This document shows positions 1-5,000 of a stretch of DNA of 5,505 bases, in pieces. Where the stretch lies: positions 1 to 5,505 of the forward strand of contig JBGPOS010000133.1 in NCBI GenBank assembly GCA_041488155.1, given 5' to 3'. The notes under the pieces are model-generated. The model was not told where the DNA came from. It worked only from the letters and a program-made list of their open reading frames with translations, and made no database searches. The translations under genes and the position numbers were made by a program. How positions within the stretch are numbered: position 1 is the stretch's first letter; every line of letters begins with the position of its first letter. The stretch comes from JBGPOS01 sp041488155. GTDB lineage: Bacteria > Chloroflexota > Dehalococcoidia > Tepidiformales > Tepidiformaceae.

Positions 1-1
1 C

Positions 2-220
2 ATCGACGGCGTCCACCAGTGGGCGGTGGACGAGAAGCTGCTGCGCGGGCGCCACGCCGTGCGCGGCACCGTGAAGCAGGTCGCGGGGCAGCTCGCCGAG
101 TACCAGCGTTTTGGCATGGGCCACGTGGCCCTCGAGGTCTCGTACTCGGTGTATCCCGCGATCCTCGAGACGATCGACCTGCTGGCCGAGGTCGTGAAGC
201 CGGCGCTCGACCGCGGATGA
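2..220 (+). CDS. Luciferase-like (LLM class, F420-type) oxidoreductase, C-terminal part only
   Basis: This reading frame is open from the window edge and ends at TGA 218-220, giving 72 residues of a C-terminus. The tail GHVALEVSYSVYPAILETID followed by LLAEVVKPALDRG resembles the last helices of luciferase-like monooxygenases. In that family the TIM barrel ends with a 'leLl.eeV.P.l' helix, and members use F420 or FMN to oxidise or reduce small substrates in the cytoplasm. The catalytic and cofactor-binding portion lies outside the window, so cofactor and substrate cannot be judged. The S1-domain gene starts 25 bp downstream on the same strand, suggesting cotranscription. A second, damaged copy of the same 3' end lies at 4556-4717. 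The subfamily assignment is moderate because only the tail is visible. Confidence 0.7.
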   Translation: MDGVHQWAVDEKLLRGRHAVRGTVKQVAGQLAEYQRFGMGHVALEVSYSVYPAILETIDLLAEVVKPALDRG

Positions 221-271
221 CGAGTCTGGGTAGACTGAAGGAATTATGACGGAAGAGCGCGAGACACCGCC
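59..271 (+). repeat. Duplicated segment, copy 1 (uninterrupted)
   Basis: This segment covers the last ~54 codons of the oxidoreductase, the intergenic gap and the first ~8 codons of the S1-domain gene. It aligns with 4556-4836. I count 11 mismatches in the 170 bases from 59 to 228 at a constant offset of 4497. After 230 the offset becomes 4565, a 68-bp difference caused by the insert at 4728-4793. Homology stops abruptly at about 271. Confidence 0.9.
237..242 (+). promoter_or_regulatory. Ribosome binding site of the first S1-domain gene copy
   Basis: GAAGGA lies just upstream of the ATG at 246, with a short spacer of three bases. The corresponding bases in the second copy, just before the ATG at 4811, read ACAATATC and have lost the purine-rich core. 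The duplicated start codon therefore probably lacks good initiation. Confidence 0.45.
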
Positions 272-487
272 GTCCGAGGATTTCGCCACGCTGTTCGCGG
301 GCCAGGAAACCGGCCCGGCCCTGGAAGTCGGCGAGGTCGTGAAGGGGCGCGTCGTCCAGATCGCGGCCGAGAGCGTCTTCGTGTACGTCGGCGGCAGGGC
401 GAGGCCTGGATCGACCGGGCCGAGCTGACCGATGAGGACGGGCGGTTGCGCGTCACTGTCGGAGACGAGGTCGAGGCCAGAGCGTGA
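246..487 (+). pseudogene. S1 RNA-binding domain protein, frameshifted and truncated
   Basis: Starting at ATG 246, an acidic leader (MTEERETPPSEDF) is followed by a classic S1-fold strand pattern from about residue 27: GEVVKGRVVQIAAESVFVYV, then GG. The frame then fails and stops at TGA 425-427. Restoring one base near 396 (AGG to AAGGG, giving GGKGEAW) recovers IDRAELTDEDGRLRVTVGDE, the expected rest of an S1 domain, which ends at TGA 485-487. S1-domain proteins bind RNA and usually carry several tandem domains, so this one is both frameshifted and cut short. A trace of further homology (SRKFTPA) may persist near 515-531 in yet another frame. A 26-base remnant of the same gene start occurs at 4811-4836. 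A sequencing error could explain the one-base shift but not the missing remainder. Confidence 0.75.
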
Positions 488-566
488 GCGTAGCCGACAT
501 AAACGCCGTTCTCGGAAGTTCACGCCGGCCTCCCCCCCCGGAGAGGGCAGAGCGAAAGAGCATTGC

Positions 567-1310
567 TTAGTAACCAGGGGGCTTAGTTGGCCAGGCCGGA
601 GGTCGGCCAGTATCTCGGTCCGGGATCTGAAACAATTCGATGTGGCCGCAGCGGTTGCAGCGAAAAATCTTGAATGTGCTGTTTCCGGTCGGTTCGAGCC
701 CAAAGTTGCGCACGGCCGCGTGTAGCTCATCGACGACGAGCGCGCATACACCAAGGCCGCAGGCGCGGCATCGAAAATTCAATCCATTGCCGATAACCGG
801 CGCGCCATCGCGCAACGCCCGTACTGCCCAATCAATCCGATACAGAAGATCACCAGCAGCCGGCAAGCAATCCTTCTCGTCTTCTACGATACAGGGGTCC
901 AAGACGAATCGCGCCCATCGGATGGCAAAGTCCTCCGGGAACATTCCTTCAAGCTCAAACTCTGGGCGGTGGTGATACCAGAGCCGTAGAACTGGACGAC
1001 CGGATACCATCGACCAAAGGAGCTTGCCGAGTGAGAAAACATCGAAACTGGGCTTGATGTCGTCGACCCGCATTCCCATTGCCCAGGCCGGCATCCAGTC
1101 CCGACTGCCGACGTTCTCCAACGTATCGCACAGCCGGCTGTGTTTGTCATCGGAGAAAAACACAAGCCCTGCGTCTCCGAGAATCAGCTGTCCCTGACGG
1201 CCGACAAAGATGTTATCGGGCTTAATGTCGCGATGGGCTGCGTGGCGTCTGTGGATCTCAGCGACCGCATCGACAACTGGGCGGATCGCGACCAGAGCAC
1301 CAAGGAGATC
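567..1310 (-). pseudogene. Ser/Thr protein kinase C-lobe with C-terminal zinc ribbon, N-lobe missing
   Basis: The minus-strand frame is open from about 1310 down to TAA 567-569 (247 residues, counted from 1310). It begins in the kinase helix before the catalytic loop. HRDIKPDN (1212-1235) is a textbook Hanks-type catalytic loop with Asp and Asn. LGDAGL (1164-1181) occupies the DFG position, with Ala replacing Phe. GSRDWMPAWAMG stands where the activation segment and APE motif belong, and DVFSLGKLLWSMVSG is the F-helix region. A zinc ribbon follows, with CRAC (759-770) and CNRC (648-659). The glycine-rich loop and ATP-anchoring Lys are absent because the upstream DNA switches to a methyltransferase fragment. 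Local GC is lower (32 of 60 at 901-960) than in the flanks, hinting at separate ancestry. The first internal candidate start, GTG at 1163, would exclude HRD, so an active kinase is unlikely. Confidence 0.82.
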
Positions 1311-1477
1311 TCCTCGTGGATCTTCCGGACTACGTCAGGCCGGCTGACGTTGAGCTGCTCGAAGTTCTGGGTGACGAAGACCCCGCGCTCGTACAGCAGC
1401 GATCCCATCGCCCCGTCGAACACCAGCAGCGACCGCATCGCCTCCCGGAACGAAGTGTCCCCGCGCGTGGGTGTCAT
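1310..1477 (-). pseudogene. Homocysteine S-methyltransferase N-terminal fragment
   Basis: ATG at 1477 opens a minus-strand frame whose residues ~17-56 (SLLVFDGAMGSLLYERGVFV, then TQNFEQLNVSRPDVVRKIHEE) match the N-terminus of Hcy-binding methyltransferases. These include MetH and the homocysteine methyltransferase/methylenetetrahydrofolate reductase fusions. DGAMG is the conserved first strand and loop of the barrel, and the family then continues with a segment of the type 'AGAD.i.TNTF'. Here similarity stops right after HEE (1310-1318), where kinase-derived DNA begins in a different frame. The frame runs on without homology to a stop at 1184-1186. The zinc-binding cysteines and all folate or cobalamin domains are missing, so no enzyme is made. 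A tandem GCTACCT (1482-1488 and 1491-1497) precedes the start, and GGAGG on the minus strand (1495-1499) is rather far from the ATG. Confidence 0.8.
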
Positions 1478-1637
1478 GGCTGCTACCTATGCTACCTCCG
1501 CTCGGCACAACAACCTAACGAGCGCGCCCAAATCAACTTGCGCAGGGTGCAGCGTCGACGGCACCACGCCGGTCGCCGGCAAGGCCGTGAACGCCGCGGC
1601 CCGCCGGCAGGTCGTGGATAGCCGTGGCAACGTCAAC

Positions 1638-4187
1638 TTACGGGAACGAGAAGGGCGCCGTGCCGAGCCCGAGGATCTTGTCGTTGGTGACGGTGCCGCC
1701 TGCCAGCGCGCCCGCCTTCACCGCGGCGACGAAGAACACATACCCGCCGTGGTGCTCGGAGGCCGCCCACTGATGCGTGTAGAAGCCCGGCGCCGCCACC
1801 GAGAAGGGCGTCCCCAGTTGGGCCCCCACCGCCAGGGGCTGGAACGTGGCGAGGTTGGCGACGTTGCCCAGCACGATGCCCCCGTTGGTGAAGAACTGGA
1901 TCGATCCATCCGGCCTCAGGATGCCCACGTAGAAATCCGCCGACTGCGGAAGGCCCGGGTTGGTGACGGTGCCGCCGACGGTCAGGGTCTGCCCGGCCGC
2001 GAACGACGGCTGGTTGACGCTGGCCGTGACGCCGAGCGTAGGATCCACGAGCGCGAGGCTGAACGTCAAGCGTGACGCGAAGGCATCCGTCCCGGTGCCC
2101 TTCGTCGTCTGTGCGCCGCCGGCGACGTGCGGGAAGTTGGTCGAAGAGGTGGTGCCGACGACGTAGACGTCGCCGGTCGTGGGGTGGATGGCGAGGGCGA
2201 CGGCGGCCGAGTCGCTGTCGCCGCCGCCGAGGTAGGTCGCCTGGGTGATCGAGGTGAGGGTGCCGGTCAGGCGGGCCGCGAACGCGTTGGCGAACGCCGG
2301 CTGAGCGCCTCCGGCGATGCGAGGGAAGTTGGACGAGGAGGTGTTGCCGGCGACGTAGACATCACCGGTCGTGGGGTGGATGGCGAGGGCCACTGCCGAG
2401 TCGTCCCCGCTGCCGCCGAGATATGTGCCCCGGGTGAGCGTGGTGAGGGAGCCGGTCAACCGCAGCACGAACGCGTCTAGACCTCCACCATTCATCACCT
2501 GTGCGTCGCCGCCGAAGACGGGAAGGTCCGTCGATGTCGTGTGACCGGCCACGAAGACGTCGCCGCTCACGGGGTCAATGGCGAGGGCGGTCGCAACATC
2601 GTTGGCGCTGCCCCCGAGATACGTGGCCTGGATGACCGAGGTGAGAGAGCTGGGCAGCCGCACCACGAAGCAGTCCTGATTACCGCCGCTTGCCGGCTGC
2701 GCGCCTCCCGCGGTGTGAGGGAAGTTGGTCGAGAAGGTGAAGCCAGTGACGTAGACGTCACCGGTCGTGGGGTGGATGGCCATGGCAAATCCGTTTTCCG
2801 TGTTGCTGCCCCCGAGGTAGGTGGCCTGGGTGATGGAGGTGAGGGTGCTGGGCAGCCGGGCCACGAACGCGTCGCCGGCTGGGCCGCCGAACGTCGGCTG
2901 AGCGCCTCCGGCGGTGCGAGGGAAGTTGGTCGACGAGGTGTAGCCGGCGACGTAGACATCGCCGGTCACAGGATGGATGGCGAGGCCAGCTGCCGATTCG
3001 TCCCCGCTGCCGCCGAGATACGTGCCCCGGGTGAGCGTGGTGAGGGAGCCGGTCAACCGCAGCACGAACGCGTCTAGACCTCCACCATTCATTACCTGTG
3101 CGTCGCCGCCGAAGACGGGAAGGTCCGTCGATGTCGTGTGACCGGCCACGAAGACGTCGCCGCTCACGGGGTCGATGGCGAGGGCGGTCGCAACATCGGT
3201 GCCGCTGCCCCCGAGATACGTGGCCTGGATGACCGAGGTGAGGGAGGCGTTGAGTCGCACCACGACCGCGTCGGTGTTACCGCCGGACGCCGGCCGCGCG
3301 CCTCCCGCGGTGTGAGGGAAGTCGGTAGCGGTGGTGGAGCCGGCGACGTAGACGTCGCCGGTCTTGGGGTGGACGGCGATGGCCTGCGTCATGTCATCCC
3401 CGGTGCCCCCGAGGTAGGTCGACTGCAGGAGCGGATCGATCACCAGCGGCAGCGTGGGATCGTAGGCCGCCACGGTGAAGCCGTACTCGCGCCCGGTGAC
3501 CTGGTAGGTCACGGCAACCTCGCGGCGCACGCCGTTCTGCTCTTGATAGGCGACGGGCGCGGTGAAGGTGACCGGCCCGAGCCCCGTGCGCGCGATCAGG
3601 GCCCCGTCGGCATCCACCGCAAGCACCTTGGTTCCACTCACGCGCACGCGGATACGGGCCACGGAAGCTCCGGGCAGAACCGTGAAGACCTTCTCGACAC
3701 TGCGCCCACGCGCCCGTAGCGCGACCGTGACCCCGGGCCACACCTCGCCCAGACTGAGCTGGTCGTAGGTGGGTACCGCGGGGCGCCAGCGCGTGGGGTC
3801 GTTGCCGACGAAGTAGCTGACCCCGGTTGCGCTCGGGTCCTGCCCCAATGGGCGCACCCGGCCGCCTTGCAGACGCTCGGTCAGGGTCCAGCCAGGAGTC
3901 GTCGATCTTCCTCGCGTGTCTCGCCGGGCGCCAACGGCCGCGGCCGGAAGGGCATAGACCAGGTCGCCCTTCTTGGTGACGAAGAGCGTGCCCGCGAAAG
4001 TTGGCGCGTGGAAGGCCACCCGCGCATCGGTCCGACCCTGATTCACGATGAAGGGCACGCGCACGCCGGCGAGCCGGGCTCGCGCCGGCGCGTCGTCCGG
4101 AGTCGCTTGCGCAACTGTCGAGCCGAGCGCAAGCAGGGCACCTACCACGAGCGCGACCCGACTGAGCACCGTGAGCCACCTTCGCAT
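1638..4187 (-). CDS. Exported seven-unit SBBP-repeat beta-propeller protein
   Basis: This complete 849-residue frame runs from ATG 4187 to TAA 1638-1640. The start is chosen because of the strong minus-strand GGGAGGGG just upstream and the signal peptide it creates: MRRWLTVLSR, a hydrophobic run to about residue 22, and probable cleavage after AQA at residue 28. Residues ~40-250 contain VPFIVNQGRTDARVAFHAP and GTLFVTKKGDLVYALP, the domain that normally precedes SBBP repeats (DUF7948 in current databases). Seven repeats of 63-67 residues begin at Thr257, 323, 389, 456, 522, 588 and 651. Each has TYLGG, then AI(H/D)P.(T/S)GDVYVAG, and most have (N/D)(F/L)P. Seven units would suit a closed seven-bladed propeller. 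Residues ~715-849 look like an Ig- or CARDB-like adhesive end (VTNPGLPQSADFYVGILRPD). There is no LPXTG or transmembrane anchor, so it is probably secreted or outer-surface. Ligand and exact role are unknown. Confidence 0.92.
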   Translation of the reverse strand: MRRWLTVLSRVALVVGALLALGSTVAQATPDDAPARARLAGVRVPFIVNQGRTDARVAFHAPTFAGTLFVTKKGDLVYALPAAAVGARRDTRGRSTTPGWTLTERLQGGRVRPLGQDPSATGVSYFVGNDPTRWRPAVPTYDQLSLGEVWPGVTVALRARGRSVEKVFTVLPGASVARIRVRVSGTKVLAVDADGALIARTGLGPVTFTAPVAYQEQNGVRREVAVTYQVTGREYGFTVAAYDPTLPLVIDPLLQSTYLGGTGDDMTQAIAVHPKTGDVYVAGSTTATDFPHTAGGARPASGGNTDAVVVRLNASLTSVIQATYLGGSGTDVATALAIDPVSGDVFVAGHTTSTDLPVFGGDAQVMNGGGLDAFVLRLTGSLTTLTRGTYLGGSGDESAAGLAIHPVTGDVYVAGYTSSTNFPRTAGGAQPTFGGPAGDAFVARLPSTLTSITQATYLGGSNTENGFAMAIHPTTGDVYVTGFTFSTNFPHTAGGAQPASGGNQDCFVVRLPSSLTSVIQATYLGGSANDVATALAIDPVSGDVFVAGHTTSTDLPVFGGDAQVMNGGGLDAFVLRLTGSLTTLTRGTYLGGSGDDSAVALAIHPTTGDVYVAGNTSSSNFPRIAGGAQPAFANAFAARLTGTLTSITQATYLGGGDSDSAAVALAIHPTTGDVYVVGTTSSTNFPHVAGGAQTTKGTGTDAFASRLTFSLALVDPTLGVTASVNQPSFAAGQTLTVGGTVTNPGLPQSADFYVGILRPDGSIQFFTNGGIVLGNVANLATFQPLAVGAQLGTPFSVAAPGFYTHQWAASEHHGGYVFFVAAVKAGALAGGTVTNDKILGLGTAPFSFP
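2401..2649 (-). repeat. Near-identical 249-bp direct repeat in the SBBP gene, copy A
   Basis: This copy covers most of propeller unit 5 and the start of unit 6. It matches 2998-3246 at a fixed offset of 597 bases (199 codons). I see only about seven or eight substitutions, clustered at codon third positions and near the distal end. The other units are much more diverged at DNA level. Confidence 0.9.
2998..3246 (-). repeat. Near-identical 249-bp direct repeat in the SBBP gene, copy B
   Basis: This copy covers most of unit 2 and the start of unit 3, and is the partner of 2401-2649. Both encode VATALAIDPVSGDVFVAGHT and MNGGGLDAFVLRLTGSLTTL with unchanged residues. The repeat is part of a larger three-unit periodicity (units 1-3 resemble units 4-6). 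Confidence 0.9.
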
Positions 4188-4190
4188 GAA

Positions 4191-4199
4191 CCCCTCCCT
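4191..4199 (-). promoter_or_regulatory. Ribosome binding site of the SBBP gene
   Basis: Read on the minus strand this is AGGGAGGGG, ending three bases before the ATG at 4187. A second AACCTCC/GGAGGTT-type stretch lies just beyond at 4201-4207 but is in the wrong orientation for ribosome binding. The site supports the chosen start. Confidence 0.6.
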
Positions 4200-4208
4200 T
4201 GGAGGTTG

Positions 4209-4222
4209 ATCGAGTTCTCGAT
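4209..4222. promoter_or_regulatory. Small perfect inverted repeat upstream of the SBBP gene
   Basis: ATCGAG-TT-CTCGAT has perfect 6-bp arms with a 2-bp spacer, centred about 28 bp upstream of the ATG at 4187. It could be a dimeric-repressor operator or a short leader hairpin. Short palindromes of this size also arise by chance in GC-rich DNA, and no clear -10/-35 elements are visible around it. Confidence 0.25.
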
Positions 4223-4246
4223 GGACCCGGACGTGACGACAGAGTC

Positions 4247-4440
4247 TTACTGAATCACCTCATCCGCCCGCACGAGGAGCGACGGCGGGACCGTCAGGCC
4301 CAGCGCCGCGGCCGTCTTGAGATTGACCGCCAGAGCGAATTTCGAGGGCTGCTCGATGGGCAGGTCGGGACATAGGCCCGGCGCACGGGCGCGAACAATG
4401 CCGAAAGAGCGATACGTCGAAGGCGTTGGGGAAGCGGCAG
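4247..4440 (-). pseudogene. ABC-transporter substrate-binding protein (ABC_sub_bind family), C-terminal remnant
   Basis: The minus-strand frame ending at TAA 4247-4249 carries DLPIEQPSKFALAVNLKTAA followed by ALGLTVPPSLLVRADEVIQ. This is the highly conserved tail of TrpX-like/ABC_sub_bind periplasmic binding proteins (consensus of the type 'LPVEQPTKFELVINLKTAKALGL.IP.SLL.RADEVI'). Upstream, YRSFGIVRARAPGLCP stays in frame but is degraded relative to the family. A shift at about 4412-4415 then links it to PNAFDV in another frame, consistent with the family's 'SYGPN..D.YRR' region. Beyond ~4440 no similarity is recognisable, so signal peptide and ligand-binding lobes are gone. It ends 60 bp upstream of the SBBP start on the same strand. 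This is a dead fragment and implies no transport function here. Confidence 0.78.
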
Positions 4441-4555
4441 GATGGGATGCTACAGGCGGGGCGCCCACTTTCGGGGACGCCATCGTGGTCGGTGCCCGTG
4501 ACGAACCTGCCGTGGACTCGGGTCTCGAGGAAGCGTCCGGAGAGTCTCCTCGCTT

Positions 4556-4717
4556 GTGCGGGGCACCGTGAAGTAGGTCGCGGGCCAGCTCGCCGAGTAC
4601 CAGCGTTTCGGCATGGGCCATGTCGCACTCGAGGTCTCGTACTCGGTGTATCCCGCGATCCTCGACACGATCGACCTGCTGGCCGAGGTCGTGAAGCCAG
4701 TGCTCGACCGCGGCTGA
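4556..4717 (+). pseudogene. Oxidoreductase C-terminal remnant with in-frame TAG (second copy)
   Basis: The frame aligned to copy 1 reads GTVK-stop-VAGQLAEYQRF and then GMGHVALEVSYSVYPAILDT, ending at TGA 4715-4717. CAG at 77-79 has become TAG at 4574-4576. Everything upstream of the duplicated boundary is missing, so this cannot encode a working enzyme. The residue changes relative to copy 1 after the stop are conservative (Glu to Asp, Ala to Val). This suggests the copy diverged under constraint before it was truncated, or is simply young. Confidence 0.85.
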
Positions 4718-4727
4718 CGAGTCTGAG

Positions 4728-4793
4728 CAGGGCACCAATATACTTGTGTAATCTCCCGGATTCGGCCGATTAGTCAAGTATGTTTTTGCCCTG
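4728..4793. mobile_element. 66-bp palindromic MITE-like insert with 2-bp target duplication
   Basis: The ends CAGGGCA (4728-4734) and TGCCCTG (4787-4793) are exact inverted repeats, as are ATACTTG (4740-4746) and CAAGTAT (4775-4781), at symmetric positions. Pairing all 33 bases of the left half with the right half gives 25 matches, so almost the whole element can fold into one hairpin. GC is 31 of 66, well below the surroundings. Copy 1 of the flanking duplication reads GTCTG-GG-TAGACTGA (224-238). Here it reads GTCTG-AG-[element]-AG-TAGACTGA, which implies a 2-bp duplication of AG (4726-4727 and 4794-4795). It is too short to encode a protein and would need a transposase in trans. An alternative is a deletion of the element from copy 1, or a hairpin of non-transposon origin. 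The family is unknown to me. Confidence 0.65.
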
Positions 4794-4810
4794 AGTAGAC
4801 TGACAATATC

Positions 4811-4836
4811 ATGACTGAAGAGCGCGAGACACCGCT
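4811..4836 (+). pseudogene. S1-domain gene start remnant (second copy)
   Basis: ATG 4811 and the following codons encode MTEERETPL, matching the start at 246. All similarity then ends at about 4836. The frame runs on through unrelated DNA to TGA 4985-4987 (58 codons, arginine- and serine-rich, no recognisable fold). The ribosome binding purines present in copy 1 are lost. This is a scar of the duplication and not a gene. Confidence 0.8.
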
Positions 4837-4980
4837 GCAGCACGGGCGGGTTGGATCATCCTGCACGCCTTCACGAGCGGGCAAGCGAGGCCGCCAGTTG
4901 CGGCGAGCAGCCGGAAGACGCACAATGACGGCCCGATCAGGGTGGTCGAGGCGCAACGAGTCGACATGGAACAGCGGTAG
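4837..4980 (+). other. Coding-like orphan tail, unidentified
   Basis: In this frame the DNA reads AARAGWIILHAFTSGQARPP and continues to RVVEAQRVDMEQR before TAG 4978-4980. Third codon positions are mostly G or C, as in real genes of this genome, and the stop lies 20 bp before the ATG at 5001. No start codon with a ribosome site precedes it, and its upstream side abuts the S1 remnant at ~4836. It may be the 3' end of another truncated gene that originally preceded the downstream gene. I do not recognise the family, and the opposite strand is also open here, so the call is weak. Confidence 0.3.
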
Positions 4981-4985
4981 ACGAT

Positions 4986-4993
4986 GAGAGGAG
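4986..4993 (+). promoter_or_regulatory. Ribosome binding site of the exported regulatory-like protein gene
   Basis: GAGAGGAG lies seven bases before the ATG at 5001, an ideal distance. It selects that ATG over the second ATG at 5007. Confidence 0.7.
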
Positions 4994-5000
4994 CAGCGCC

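Larger units (their letters stand above)
4556..4836 (+). repeat. Duplicated segment, copy 2 (interrupted by a 66-bp palindromic insert)
   Basis: This is the partner of 59-271. It contains the oxidoreductase tail, the intergenic gap carrying the insert, and the first 8 codons of the S1-domain gene (ATG 4811). The upstream boundary at ~4556 and the downstream boundary at ~4836 are both abrupt. The sequence before 4556 is not obviously related to the oxidoreductase interior seen at 2-58. Confidence 0.9.

Noticed and set aside
1478..1637. Intergenic gap downstream of the SBBP gene, examined for a terminator or RNA gene
   Set aside because: There are GC-rich short complementarities (CCGGC/GCCGG) but no stem followed by a T run, and no tRNA or other RNA signature. 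I see no supportable feature.
1140..2075. A 311-codon plus-strand open frame
   Set aside because: It crosses the kinase, methyltransferase and SBBP genes antisense. It has no recognisable fold and its composition is explained by the opposite-strand codons.
2200..3420. Regular DNA repeats resembling a tandem or CRISPR-like array
   Set aside because: The period is ~198 bp, the repeats are protein-coding and diverge mainly at third codon positions, and there are no short conserved repeats with unique spacers.
2127..3719. Several long plus-strand open frames across the SBBP gene, rich in GEGAGQP and REVGR-type repeats
   Set aside because: They are antisense shadows of the minus-strand propeller repeats. 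Their periodicity mirrors the 66-codon units, and the minus frame has a signal peptide, ribosome site and known repeats.
4132..4142. An 11-base match (AGCAGGGCACC) to the left end of the 66-bp palindromic element
   Set aside because: It lies inside the SBBP signal-peptide coding region and lacks the inner ATACTTG motif and the partner end. A chance match is most likely.
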